From Brienomyrus brachyistius (Eukaryota > Chordata > Actinopteri > Osteoglossiformes > Mormyridae), in the NCBI RefSeq assembly GCF_023856365.1, contig NC_064544.1, forward strand, positions 24,838,399-24,902,398: DNA of 64,000 bases, read 5' to 3'. The notes beneath the pieces are model-generated. The model made no database searches. It worked only from the letters and a program-made list of their open reading frames with translations, and had not been told where the DNA came from. A program made the position numbers and the translations under genes. Positions 20,605 to 32,419 of this stretch are shown here, piece after piece. Each line of letters starts with the position of its first letter. The first letter of the stretch is position 1.

Positions 20605-20687
20605 TTCTGTTCTTGTTTTTCAGGTCCTGTTCTGCCTCGTCCCGTCCGTCGCCCCCTTCCTTGGCGCGCCCGGTGTAGCGCGCCTTT

Positions 20688-20696
20688 GGGGGGGGG
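20688..20696 (+). other. Polypurine tract candidate
   Basis: Nine G residues ending three bases (TTC) before the 3' LTR, the place where plus-strand DNA synthesis would start. An equivalent G run precedes the 3' LTR of the copy at 43820. Confidence 0.6.
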
Positions 20697-20699
20697 TTC

Positions 20700-20971
20700 T
20701 GTCATGCCCGGCTCGTCCGCTCCTCGTGTGTGCCACGCCCCCTAATTACCCACGTGTGATTTCCTGATCGTGCCCAGTCGTGTCTTGTTTCCTGCTGCCT
20801 TGTTCCATGTATTTAAGTTCCTGTTTTGTACTAACCCGTTGTCTGTCATTGATGTTTGTAAGCGTGAGCTGTTTCCCGGTCCCTGTCCTCGTATTAAACT
20901 CCCGTTTGCCCCGTATTCTTGCTTCCTGCTTGCCCGCACGATCGCAGCGTATCTCCGGCGCGATCGTGACA
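20700..20971 (+). repeat. 3' LTR
   Basis: Same as the 5' LTR apart from one C/T change and lack of one 8-bp unit near the 3' end. Followed by the target duplication AGGTG. Confidence 0.95.
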
Positions 20972-20976
20972 AGGTG

Positions 20977-21348
20977 TCATATTATTCTGCTTTAAAGTGA
21001 ATCATTTCAGTTAAAAAAAATCAAAGTAAAATACATACGCAAATTAAAAATGACAACTATAACATTTGAAGAATATGTTGTATATTGAGATAAAATCAAT
21101 GCCTCAAAATGATGTGTGGGTTAGGTTCCTGTGATTGCAAGGTCACCGTTTTAACCATGCAGCTGTCAGAACGTTGTCACTGTGAGGCCCTCAAGCAAGG
21201 CTGATATCCCCAGTTGCTCCAGGGATGCTGGATGCAGGCTGACCCTGAATTCTGACCCCAAAACTCTTATCTGTTTATATGTCTGTTGGTCTCATGGATA
21301 GCAGAAAGTACAGGGATAGATAAAGAATCTCTATTATAGTTATCCAAT
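20977..21348. other. No feature recognised
   Basis: Spacer after the LTR element; nothing supported. Confidence 0.4.
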
Positions 21349-21425
21349 GGGTTTCCGGAGCCTGTCCTGGAAGCTATAGGCACAAGATAGGGAATAAACC
21401 TGGACCAGCCAATCCATCACAGTAT
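21349..21425 (-). mobile_element. V-SINE 3'-body fragment
   Basis: It matches 'tccggagcctgtcctggaagc', 'ggcacaagatagggaa' and 'ccagccaatccatcacag' of the V-SINE body. About 77 bp is left. Confidence 0.6.
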
Positions 21426-21464
21426 TCTCATTATCTATTTATTCTCTAAAATGATCTCTTTATT

Positions 21465-21555
21465 TCTCTAAAAACTCCCTCAGAGAGAGAGGATGAAACA
21501 TTGGGAGGAGCTAGACTCATCGAGGAAGCCCCGTTGGTTCCTGATCCATGCCTGG
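21465..21555 (-). mobile_element. LINE 3'-UTR fragment
   Basis: 'aaaaactccctcagagagagaggatgaaacattgggaggagc' is the reverse of the fish LINE tail block 'cccaaggtttc..gggagttttt' seen at 1190-1215 and 52260-52330. Confidence 0.45.
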
Positions 21556-21559
21556 AAGC

Positions 21560-22624
21560 ACGATCCATTCTGCACATGTGTGTACTGCATGCGTACAATT
21601 TATGGTGTCGAAACACTTGACAGCTGCCATGGATTTTATTTAACCAGAAAGAATAGGCATTGCACATCAAAAATCTGTTTCAAACTTTTGCCAAAATATA
21701 TGTGACATTATGAATATTGTGGATCATTTTATTCTTTTGAGGAAAAATGTATTATTCAAACATTGAAAATAAACAAAAGTTGAGATCTCATGTATATTTG
21801 ATAAATCTCACTATTTTTATGTGAATTTCTCTATAATAAACCATGTTGTCTTTCTTTTAAGAAAGAAATAGAAAATTTAATATTTTCACTTAGGGCCTCT
21901 CTAAATTAAAAGAAAATTAAAACTTTATTTCCTTCAAAATTCTTTTTTTATAACTATTTTGTATCTCCCTAGAATGTGTGTTAGTTTGTTATAAATTTGT
22001 TGTAGTCTTTATTAATTAAAGTTTGAATAAAAAGCAAGAGTCTGTTTAAAGACATTTTAATGCTTGCTATTGACGATCTGAAACTGCTTTGCATTTCCAC
22101 TTGTGTCTTTTTGTGTGTGTGACATTGATGATATCAGCCAACATAAAAGCATAATATTTAGTCATCAGCAACCCGAGTGACTTTCTTCCACCCAGCTTTG
22201 TCTAGCAATGTTAATTTCCAGCTCTCAAGATATTGCTGAAGGGCTTCATATATATAGCGCAGTCTTGTACAGGTATCACTAGCTAATGCCATCCGTTATC
22301 AGACAATATCCCAACTACGCCTTTCAAAATGCTCTTGCTATGCTATATTTAACGCAATGTAAAAATTGGTCCAGGCATGGACTGGATCAGACAGTCCGTG
22401 GATCAGGCAGTGTTGTAAAAGAGGGTGGGCACCAACAAGCTGTAATATATTTACCCCCTAAATATAAAACCATATGTTCACCTATAAAGATGATTCAGTA
22501 TACCCCTTTTCTATAGTTGTATATTTTATGCGGAAATCATTTCAGTTCAGATTACTGAATATCTCAATGTAACATGGAAGTTCTCTAGAAAATGTAAAAT
22601 ACCAGAGAGACACCAACTATTGGA
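21560..22624. other. No feature recognised
   Basis: About 1 kb, strongly AT-rich, with only short open frames. Confidence 0.45.
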
Positions 22625-22682
22625 AATAAATTCCTTGTGTGTGCCACATACGTACTTGCCCAATAAACCTGATTCTGAAAAT
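22625..22682 (+). mobile_element. LINE 3'-end fragment
   Basis: 'ccttgtgtgtgccacatacgtacttgcccaataaacctgattctga' resembles the common fish LINE terminus ending '..caataaagctgattctg'. It is very short. Confidence 0.35.
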
Positions 22683-25500
22683 ATATGCAGGCATATTAAT
22701 AGCATATCCACTGAGCCTTAAAATCAAAAGGTTTCAATCTAAAGCCATTATGTTCTGGTCAAAGGAACAACTTCTGGCATGGTGAGAATATCTGACTGCT
22801 GAAAAAACCAATGTGGATTTTTAGGGGATTTTTTTGGTAGTGGATGGTAAGTAGGTATCCAGTCCTAAAACTCTAGATGCATTTTGGGAGGATATATGTG
22901 ATGCTGTGTTATGGAAAGAGCACAAATCTCCTTTGGTTTGGTATCCAATGAAATAACTTTTTATTTAGTTTGCCTGGTACTACGGGTATCATTCCCATCC
23001 ATTATGGTGATCCCTGAATGCCTGTCTGAGGTTATGATGTCCTGATAGCAAGTGGCTAATTGACTTCTTGAGAGCAAAAGTGGAGACTGGAGAATATAGC
23101 AACACAATAACACAGAGTTTATATATTTCAAATGCTAAAAAACCAGAAAATAGTTCTTCATGGTATTTATTCCTGCATTTAGCTGTTCCAGCTGTTAGGC
23201 ATTATTATGCAGACAATGCTTTAATGCTAAGTGAAAAGTAAAATACATAATGATTTTCTGGACTGTTTAGTGTGTGATTGATGAGCAAATCAGCTAAAGG
23301 AGACAATCACAAAGTCATAAACTTAATTGTGTGTTTATGTTTCCTTATTTCGAAAGTTCTGTCCTGTTTTGTAAACAGATGTGTAAACAGTCAAACAGAG
23401 GTGCACAATGTCGGATCACTCCTTTTATCAGTCAGGATATTCACCATGTCTTCACAGAACATTATAAAATATGCATTATGCCACTTGCACTTTGTACATG
23501 TAAATGTGCAATGCAGATATTTTCACACTGCTGTAGTGTTATTGAGCAGTGTGACAGGGCTTTTGATTTTAACAGTATGAGTGGTCTTTGAGGGGGTCAG
23601 TGGAGGTTTGTAAACACATATTGTTAGCCAGCAACTAACCTTTACCTGCACTCAGGACAATTATGATGCTTGTATTCATGAGGCCCAGGCAGACTTATCT
23701 CATACTGCAGATGGTTCAAGAGGAGAAGTGCAGCACAAAGGCGGCCCACTGCACTCACTCTGGGGAAACCATAGCTAACATCATGACTCGTGGTCTACAC
23801 TATGCATGCATGGCACCTGGGAACCTTGAGAACAGAGTCTTGTGTCCAGGACAGATAGGTCTGCGTGTGGCGTTCTTGCCAGTCAACATGAGACAGTCAC
23901 ACTGGCAAGGCATAGGCATGACATGCAGAGGGGAGAAGATTTTGCAGCTAAAAAATGTGCACGGGAAAAGGAGAAGAAAAACAAAATAAGACATGAGAAT
24001 CCAGATGTGGACTACGGACTTTAGTCTACATATAGGTGCTGGGGCTTGTGGGCCACAGGAGGGGACAAAAATTACACATCTCCCAATTCTCAAGTGTTGC
24101 GCCTGAGAGAGTATGATTCATATTCATAAATCATCCTGGTGGCTCTGTCCCACAAGTGCGTTCAGTGCCTGTGAGAATGCGCCTTTCTTTGTGTTTCTCC
24201 CTTTCTGTATGACATTTTAGTTCCTGAAATAAAAAAAATACATAAATAAATTAATAAATAAATAAAAACTCCAGTGTTCCCACAAAGTGTAAGTCACATG
24301 CAAGCCACAGAGAGCTGATCACTTCTGCTTTATCGCATTGTATGCCAGGCCACCCCTTGTGAATTGAAGGAGAAACAGCTGCCCGTGTCCTCATTTTTCA
24401 CAGCCCAGCACCATCCGCCCCCTCTCTCCACTGGCTCCTGCGCAAAGCAGATAATCCTGTCCTTCCCAAGTTTGGAAATCCATCTTTTCAGTGGTGGACT
24501 GTAGTCTCTGGCTTCGGTAATCTTAGGTCACCCATTCTCCACAAAGTCCCACGCCATGACCTATATGTTCTTTCTGCATTGTGCAATTTCTGCTCTCACA
24601 CTTACCCTTAGAGCCAAAGTGCTCATCACACACTCTCTGCATTATTTTCAATGGCTTTGTTTGAACTGGTGCACTTGAGGTGTGTCACCATGACAAATGC
24701 CCTCAGGGGATTTTGGGCAAAGCAATGCTTATGTGTTAAAGCAATAAAAATATATTCGCAATAAGACAATGACATTCAACAGAAAACACTGCAATGCTTG
24801 ATATGAAAGAAGTAAAACCAATAAATATATGAGCAATAGCGAAAAAGAAGAAGAAAAAGAACAATTAAATGATAAAAAATGAGGGGGGGGCACAACAAAA
24901 ACACACTTCAAGTCATTGACACTGTCTTATGCATGACTGAGACACAAGGCTTATACAGAAGGAATTATAACACTGAACCTAGTCACTACAAGTTTGATGT
25001 ATTAAATATCCATATTGTGAGTGAGACACGAGAACAGTATAGCGGCAAGTGCCAAAGTGTCACATGGCAAATATGTAAGTGCAGCTAGCACTGGCTAACT
25101 CCCTGATTGGCTTACCTGTACTTGCTGCATAGTATGGGTAGGGGGGTTGATTCTGTTACTAATCACAATCTTTCAAGCTGGCGATTTTAAAATAGATATC
25201 TAAACATAAAATTGAGCATAGGTTACTGAATTTAAGTTATTCACAATTGGTACTGCTATTATATTTGCCCGGTTGCACACAGCCTGATTTTGATATGGGA
25301 TTGACGAGCCTGAGTTCGGCAAGGTGCTATCATGCATTAGTAAGCGTGTGCAGAGACTTTTCCTGCACCATGTCAATTTAAAGCCACAACTTACTGCTGG
25401 TGTGCAGAATATAAATTTTTATTGGTAACACTACTTGACAACCTCAGAGCTTAACAGTCAGATCGCACAGAGTCAGTGACTTACTGTATTGGGAGCACTC
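22683..25500. other. Long stretch without recognised feature
   Basis: About 2.8 kb. The longest frames are 108 aa at 23663-23989 (+) and 100 aa at 23278-23580 (+); neither shows a domain, signal peptide or repeat and I do not call them. An A/T-rich 'aaataaat' run lies at 24235-24270. Confidence 0.45.
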
Positions 25501-27420
25501 AATGAACAGAGGCTGAAGTTGTGTAAAAGACGTACATTTATTCCTAACTAACACTACAACTAACATAAGACAGACATTACACTTAACATAAACAACAAAC
25601 ATGAAATAATGGAATAGAAACAAATAGAATGTAATTATGGAAATGCAAAGACCATATTTAAATGGGTAATCTTAAAAGGGAAATACTGTTCTGCACAGCA
25701 AGCACAGTTTGTGGAAACACGACCCTAAAGTCATATAACAGGTTAACAGAACAGCTCAGGTTGTTAGGAGGAGAGGAAGTTGGTTTACCTGGTTGCAGAG
25801 TGGGGGGGGGGATTTGGTAGTTGGTTGCAGAGGTTGATGTGCTGAAGGGATGATGGCACTCAAGAAAGCGCGGCATTTGGAGTGGTTGTTGGAGTGGAGC
25901 CACTTTGATTCTCTCTCCTTGTGACGCTTTAAGGTGAAGGCTTTGTCTTGGGAGTTGCGTTCTCGGTTGGGTGGCAGGCTTTCACCGGCAGGCTTCAGGA
26001 CGTGCTCCTTTACTTGATCTAGAGATTTCTTGATGTTTTCTGGAGGGCTTCTCTCCAGGCTGCTCCTCTCTGCTCTTCTCCTGGGCTGATGTTCTCTCTT
26101 GCCTTCTCTTTTCACTTTGTTCTGAGGTGCCAGGTTTTATGGTATAAATGTTATGGTACTCTTGAGCGAGTACCCCCCTAATCAAGTGGTATCCAAAACG
26201 AGCACACAGGAGGGATTAGGGCTGGATCGTAAAAGTATTTATTGGTTTTATTAACAATCACAACAAAGAGGGGCGGGTTCAATAACTCCCGGTGACCTGG
26301 TTGATGTTTCCACTGGTGAAGTATATCCGTCAGTAGGTAGTTCAAAACCCCGGCCCGCGCCACTGGGAGGCCAGAGATATCCTTACAGCAGGCTGGGACC
26401 CTATTGCTCATTTAGCACCCCAGGTTTAAACAAATCAAAATACCATATACTCAAAACAACAAAATAGTCCTCACTGGAGAACAAAATAAAAACCAAAACA
26501 TACCGACAGCGCACAGCAAATCCACTCCAATACACACACTGGGGTTGTCCGAGCACTGGTCCAAGACCCCACCTGATAAGCCTAGGGACAGCCTGCTAGA
26601 GGGTACGGACAGTCACCCGAGCACGGTATCAGCGGAGTCATACATGTGTAACGTTCGCAGATAATTTTACAAAGGCAGTATATACATTGCACCCTAAAAG
26701 AGGGGAGGAGAAACAGTGGCTACAACTTTCCCCAAAAGTTGCGGTTTCTTGCAAATACCAAAACAGAAATTATAAAACCCACACTCCATTCCTCATAATA
26801 AACATAAAACCAAAATGTGTCCCACACAGCAAAAGCGTTTATCTACCTCCAGAGGACCCGCCCTCACACCAGCCGATCAGGTTTTCACCTCCGGTCGCTC
26901 TTTTATATATTAAAACTCTGTCCGGCTCAACAGCAATTAACTATGTTAGGAAAGAAGATAAAACCCATACCTTGTCTTTGCAAACAATCTTATTCTGGGT
27001 ATTCTGGGTACAAGACTTCGCCCCCTTGTGCCTTTGGGCAAATGCGTTCGTCCCTCACCATCAATGCCCCAAAACTTCACAAAGAGCGGTCCGCCTTATC
27101 CAGAGGAATACTACTTGCCGCACTCCCTCTTCCCAAGAAACCTTCGAGACCAAACAGTACTTCGATTCGAATCGCAAGATTACGCGGGTATAAATCTGCT
27201 GGAATACTGCACCCCCATATCAGCATAAAAGACCCCTCTTGGTATCAAAATAAAGGTCCCCTTTTCAGCTATATGGTTGCTACTCGTACTGGTTACATAA
27301 AGTTCATGAATAGGGATGACCAGGAATTTGACACCTGAACTAATGGCTGACCATCCAATTGGCTGGCTTTTGGAGGGGTATCTGTAGCAGTCCTTTTGGT
27401 ATTTATGAACAGACTGATTC
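25501..27420 (-). other. Unassigned region with LTR-like signals on minus strand
   Basis: GC-richer than its surroundings. On the minus strand there are AATAAA signals near 26240 and 25540, and TATA-like boxes ('tttataccataaaacc' near 26140; 'tttaatatataaaag' near 26920). Open frames of 119 aa (25756-26115, -) and 168/173 aa (26687-27338, +) overlap on opposite strands or frames and show no domain. This could be the long LTR of an unrecognised retroelement, but I saw no repeat pair inside the window. Confidence 0.25.
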
Positions 27421-28055
27421 CTCTTTACTGATGATTTTCATTAAACTGGTGTAACTTTTGATACATACAGTTTCATGGTAACCACCAGATTTGGAATCAA
27501 GAGTGATTTCCCATCAGTTTGACACCAAACATGCCATACCAGCCTGATGGTTCACACCTCATACCATTTGTATTATTTAATTAACTTATTTAATTTCTTA
27601 CATGGGTTACTGACTCCTTTTAGTATACGGTATAGGTGTTTTGGGTTGCACCTCAACAAATGTTACACTTTGGGTAAATAGTACAGACATTACATTACAT
27701 ATTCACATTCAAACAGTGCGTATTCCCCTTAGATAGGCATGGCCGTTAGTTTGTGGCAATACTGATTTAAATTGCATATCTGGGAACAACATATTTTGGT
27801 TGGTTTGGCTTGTCCCAACTGATCTGTTCTCCAGAACTGATAATGTACACATTAATTCAGTTATTTTAATGCAGAATAGTAGGAAAAAGAAATGGTAATG
27901 GGCCACAAAGATCAGATAAGGGCCACAGAGGAATGTGGAAAAGGGGGGGTTTGTTAAACAAAGAAAGAACCTCTGATAGTTAGGACACACTGAGATACCT
28001 GGTTACACTATTTAATTTTCAAGATTCTTCTGGTCATATAACCATGAGAACATAT
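27421..28055. other. No feature recognised
   Basis: AT-rich spacer before the first palindromic MITE. Confidence 0.4.
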
Positions 28056-28200
28056 GTGACCCTCCAGCACAAAACCGCACGGAAGTCGCATGGCCGTATT
28101 TTTAGATATTTTTGAGGATTTTTTGTGCTCTTTCATTTGATACCATAATCCTAATTTCAAATTTTTGACCCAAGTGTACAGTTTTGTGCTGGAGGGTCAC
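28056..28200. mobile_element. Palindromic MITE, intact copy
   Basis: 145 bp, almost a perfect inverted repeat: GTGACCCTCCAGCACAAAAC at the left and its exact complement at the right, with imperfect arms ('gtatttttagatatttttgagg', 'tgtgctctttcatttgataccataa') meeting in the middle. No ORF. Superfamily unclear because no convincing duplication is visible. Confidence 0.85.
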
Positions 28201-28235
28201 AATATCACAAAGGGCTTTGTTCTCTTGAGCAGAGC

Positions 28236-28445
28236 ACGCGGGTAACGGTGACGTTAAAGCGCCGCAAGCCCTAGAAGCTGCCTCGCGCTCTGAGATCTAC
28301 GGTTCCTCGCGCGACAACCATCGATAATCAGCGGACGGGGAACGTGTAGCTCGCTCCCGGAGTGCTTTCCTGACGCGCGCCCCCGCCCACCCTCTGCGTA
28401 TTACGGATGCCCCCCCCCGTCTGTTGTGTTAGACAGCACGTGTTG
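28236..28445. other. CpG-rich islet between two MITE copies
   Basis: About 210 bp with many CpGs (gcgccgc, cctcgcgc, cctcgcgcgac, gacgcgcgccc) in an AT-rich neighbourhood, ending in a C8 run. No ORF or RNA gene is recognised. It may be part of an unknown repeat or an unmethylated regulatory patch. Confidence 0.35.
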
Positions 28446-28475
28446 CTGAACTAGGGTGTTACCTTCCCTCATAAT

Positions 28476-28583
28476 GTGACCCTCCAGCACAAAACTGTAC
28501 ACTTCGGTCAAAAATTAGAAATTAGAATTATGGTATCAAATGAAAGAGCACAAAAAATATCTAAAAATGCGGCCATGCGACTT
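28476..28583. mobile_element. Palindromic MITE, left part of a copy split by CR1
   Basis: Starts GTGACCCTCCAGCACAAAAC like the copy at 28056 and runs to '..gcggccatgcgactt'. The remaining '..cggttttgtgctgg..gtca' stands at 33147-33170, after the CR1. Comparison with the intact copy shows the break is internal to the MITE. Confidence 0.85.
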
Positions 28584-28660
28584 AAGAACATAAGAACATA
28601 AGAACTATACAAACGAGAGGAGGCCATTCGGCCCATAAAGCTCGCTTGGGGAGAACTAAA

Positions 28661-31496
28661 CTAATAGCTCAGAGTCGTTAAAATCTTATCTAGCTCTGAT
28701 TTAAAGGAACCCAAGGATTCAGCTTGCACTACATTATCAGGAAGGCTATTCCATACTCTGACTACACGCTGCGTAAAGAAGTGCTTCCTTAAATCCAGCT
28801 TGAAATGTTCTCCCGCTAATTTCCACCTATGGCCACGAGTTTGTGTATTTAAACTAATGCTGAAGTAACTATTTGGTTGAACAGCATCCAAACCTGTTAG
28901 AATCTTATATACCTGGATCATGTCCCCCCTCAATCTCCTTTGCTTGAGACTGAACAGATTTAGCTCAAGTAACCGTTCCTCGTATGACATTCCTCTAAGA
29001 CCAGGAATCATTTTTGTGGTCCTTTTTAAGATATGGTGACCAAACCTGCACACAATATTCTAGGTGAGGTCTCACCAAGGAATTGTATAATCTTAGCATT
29101 ACCTCCCTTGACTTAAACTCCACACACCTGGAGATATACCCCAACATCCTATTGGCCTTTTTTATTGCTTCCCCACACTGGCGAGAATGGGACATGGAAG
29201 CATCAACATACACACCAAGGTCTTTCTCATGATCAGCTACCTTTATTTCAGTGACACCCATGAAATACCTGTACTTTATATTTCTGCTCCCTAGATGGAG
29301 TACCTTACATTTATCGACGTTAAATTTAATCTGCCAGGTATCGGCCCAGTCACTAATTAAATCAAGATCCCGCTGTAGCTGCTGAGCCACTAATTCAGTA
29401 TCTGCTACACCACCCACCTTGGTGTCATCTGCAAATTTCACCAGTTTACTGTATATATTGGTATCCATATCATTTATGTAAATTAGGAACAATAGTGGTC
29501 CTAAAATCGAACCCTGCGGTACCCCACTATGAACGCAAGCCCACTGTGACATTGTGCCTCTTATAACTACTCGCTGTTTCCTATCTGTTAACCAGTTATC
29601 AATCCAGGTCGCTACGGTACCTAAAATACCAGTCGCTTTGAGTTTAAGTAGGAGCCTCTTGTGGGGGACAACATCAAAAGCCTTTTGGAAATCTAAGTAG
29701 ATGACATCATAGGCCTTCTTATCATCAACTTCCTGAGTAGCTTCCTCAAAAAACTCCAACAGATTTGTTAAACAGGATCTACCTCTTCTAAATCCATGCT
29801 GGCTATCCCGCAAAATGTTATTGGAGTCCAGGTAATCTATCATTTTCTCTTTGATTATAGCCTCCATAACTTTACCAGTTATACAAGTTAGACTGATTGG
29901 CCTATAGTTAGACAAATTACTTCTATCCCCTTTTTTGAAAATAGGCGTTATGAAGGCGTGCTTCCAATCAGAAGGTACCACACCTTCAGATAAGGATTTT
30001 TGAAACAGTAAAGTTAAGGGTCGGCAAATAATATCCCTCATCTCTTTTAACACTATAGGTAAGATGCCATCAGGGCCCTGTGATTTATTTATTTTGAGCT
30101 TAGCTAGGCTTTGCAAAACATCTGCTTCAGTTATATATATATTAGCTATAGACAATGCTGGATAGGTAATAACTGGTAAATTACTAAGGTCCTCAACAGT
30201 GAATACCCGTGCAAAACTATCATTGAACTCATTTGCTATATCAATGTCATTTACTATTATAAGACCCTTACTATCCTGCAGATTAGTAATTTCAGGTTTT
30301 AGAGCTCTTTTAGAGTTAAAATACTGGAAGAAACTTTTAACGTCATCCTTAGCTTCCAATGCAACCATCCTTTCGACATTTCTTTTAGCTCGTCTAATAT
30401 CATTTTTTAACTCAGCCTGTAGACTTAGATATTCCTGCTTAATTCTGTCATCATCAGTTAATTTCCATTGCTGGAACAAAGCCCTTTTCCTCCTTACTTT
30501 ATGCTTTATATCCCTAGTAAACCACCTAGGTTGCAATTTCCTAGATTTATTCTTGCTGGAAACAGGTATGAAGTCCTCTTGCACTTGCAATAATGTGCTT
30601 TTAAAAAATTCCCAGGCCTCTTCAACAGTTTTGTTATTTAACTGCATCCAGTTCACAGTTTCTAGTTTTAGTCTCATACACTTAAAGTCAGCCTTCCTAA
30701 CATTATATATTTTTGATTTGGACTTAGCTCTTCGAACACTAAACTTAACCTCAAATTTGACCATGTTATGATCGCTACTGTCAAGTGGTTCTAAAACGTC
30801 TAATTTACCAATCCTGTCCTGGTTATTAGAGAGAACAAGATCAAGAATGGCATCTCCCCTGGTAGGGGTGTTAACAAACTGAGTAAAAAAACAATCCTGT
30901 ACTAATTCCACCATCTCCAGTTCATTTTCTGAAGAGCCAGTGACAATGTCCCACTGCATTCCTGGTAGATTAAAATCACCCATAACTACCACATCATTTT
31001 TATTGCTCATAGTCCTAATCTCACTGTATAACAATCTGCTTTCCTCAGCAGCTATATTAGGTGTTCTGTAACAAACACCGACAATTAGGCTATTTGAGTT
31101 TTTAGCATCTAATTTTACCCATATTGCTTCCGTAGTTTTATTTATATCAATAAGTTACCTTGCCTGCAAGTTTTCCTTTACATATACTGCAACACCACCT
31201 CCCTTTTTTCCTATACGATCCTTACGGAACAACGTGTAACCATCCATATTATATTCTTGTCCATCCTTTTCACTCAACCACGTTTCAGTTATTCCTATAA
31301 TATCATAAGAGTCCGATGAGATAAAAGCCTCTAAATCATGAATTTTATTCCTAATACTTCTGGCGTTTAAATACAGACAACAAAGGGTAGGCCTATTATG
31401 GTGCCCACTTACAATATGATTATTTGGGGCTTTCCGTTTCCCCCCACTGACATAGTTAACTAACCTCCCTGCCCCCCCAGTCCCTAGTTTAAACAT
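28661..31496 (-). pseudogene. CR1 ORF2 endonuclease-reverse transcriptase, two lesions
   Basis: ATG at 31496 overlaps the end of ORF1 by 13 bp. The APE-type endonuclease starts LNARSIRNK..DIIGITETWL, is interrupted by a single TAA at 31155-31157, and continues in the same frame to MGDFNLPG and SSDHN (catalytic Asp and Asp-His). The reverse transcriptase follows, with YRPISL, the first Asp in YLDFQKAFD, GVPQGSILGP and the FADD active site (about residue 534 of the 679-aa segment beginning at 31034). Near 29018 the sequence jumps from SPYLKKD into KMIPGLRGMSYEERL in another frame, so a short segment is deleted there; the C-terminal tail (VWNSLPDNVV) remains to 28661. One stop and one frameshift make it inactive, but only recently. 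Confidence 0.9.
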
Positions 31497-32419
31497 TCCT
31501 CAACGACTCTACACATACGCCTCCCCAATACACTGGTTCCCCTCTGGTTCAGGTGCAACCCATCCGGCTTGAACAGGTCCCACCTGTTCCAGAAGGTCCT
31601 CCAATGCCCCATAAACCTAAACCCCTCTTTCCTACACCATCCTTTTAGCCACGCATTTAATTTCCTTATCTCAGCTAACTTAGCCTGACTTGCACGTGGC
31701 ACGGGGAGTATTTCAGAGAATACCACCGTGGACGTTCTGCTTCTAAGCTTATTGGCGACTTCTATAAATTTATCCTGCAGAACAGCCCTTCTACCCTTGC
31801 CTATGTCGTTGGTGCCAACATGCACCACGACAACTGGATCCACCCCAGCTGGGGCCAAAAGCTTATCCACACGATCTGGAAGGTCTCCTACCTGGGCACC
31901 AGGCAGGCAAGACACCGTACGGGACCCTCTATCACGCGTGCACACATAACTGTCTACTCCCCTAATAATGGAATCCCCCACTACCACAACCTCCCTCTTC
32001 CTGGGGGGAGGGGGCTCCTCAGTGCCCAAGGGCCCACCTGCCTCCCCAGTCCGTTCCGGCTCTAAAGCTGGAAGAACCTGAAACCTGTTCGACACAGTCA
32101 CCTCAGGTGATGCCGCCTCTGCAACGTGTGTATGCCCTTTCCTGCGTCTACGACCTACGGTCACCCAGCTCTCTCGACCTCTCTGCTCTTCATTCTCCCC
32201 CCTCCCGGCTAGTGGCGTACACACCTTCTCCCTAAAAGGCGTATTAACTTGCTCCTCTAACTCACTGTTGCATTGGATGAGAGCCAGTTGCTCCTCAAGG
32301 TCGCGAACCTTGACCATGAGCGAGTCCACTAGCTTACATCGCTCACAGATGAAGTCCGACTGGACACTAACGTCCAGAAGGGCAAACATGTTGCAAACGC
32401 CACACTGAGCCGGCCCCAT
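31484..32419 (-). CDS. CR1 ORF1 protein with SGNH-hydrolase (esterase) domain, 311 aa
   Basis: Intact ORF1. Residues 6-28 hold a CxxC..CxxC zinc-finger-like motif (C6, C9, C25, C28), followed by a predicted coiled coil (about 29-58, VDSLMVKVRDLEEQLALIQ) for oligomerisation. A basic/Ser-rich linker contains GRRRRKGH (89-96). Residues 142-310 form the SGNH/GDSL-type esterase found in CR1 ORF1: block I GDS (148-150, catalytic Ser150), block III GTND (202-205) and block V DGLH (286-289, catalytic Asp and His). All expected catalytic residues are present. In CR1-type elements ORF1 binds RNA and the esterase is thought to act on membranes or lipids. The start is ATG at 32419, matching the zinc-finger start expected for the family. 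Confidence 0.88.
   Translation of the reverse strand: MGPAQCGVCNMFALLDVSVQSDFICERCKLVDSLMVKVRDLEEQLALIQCNSELEEQVNTPFREKVCTPLAGRGENEEQRGRESWVTVGRRRRKGHTHVAEAASPEVTVSNRFQVLPALEPERTGEAGGPLGTEEPPPPRKREVVVVGDSIIRGVDSYVCTRDRGSRTVSCLPGAQVGDLPDRVDKLLAPAGVDPVVVVHVGTNDIGKGRRAVLQDKFIEVANKLRSRTSTVVFSEILPVPRASQAKLAEIRKLNAWLKGWCRKEGFRFMGHWRTFWNRWDLFKPDGLHLNQRGTSVLGRRMCRVVEECLN

Larger units (their letters stand above)
18262..20971 (+). mobile_element. Complete young non-autonomous LTR retrotransposon (Tf1/sushi-like)
   Basis: Two LTRs (280 and 272 bp), both TG..CA, are flanked by the 5-bp duplication AGGTG (18257-18261 and 20972-20976), as for Ty3-type integrases. The LTRs differ by one substitution and one 8-bp repeat indel, so insertion is recent. 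The interior is only 2158 bp. It has a putative self-priming PBS, two collinear proline-rich reading frames separated by one TGA, and a G9 tract before the 3' LTR. No gag, protease, RT, RNase H or integrase motif was seen, so it must depend on a partner. A second member is at 43820-46027. Confidence 0.92.

Noticed and set aside
28995..31034. 679-aa frame as an intact reverse-transcriptase gene
   Set aside because: It begins mid-endonuclease after a TAA and ends at a frameshift, so it is a segment of the broken CR1 ORF2.
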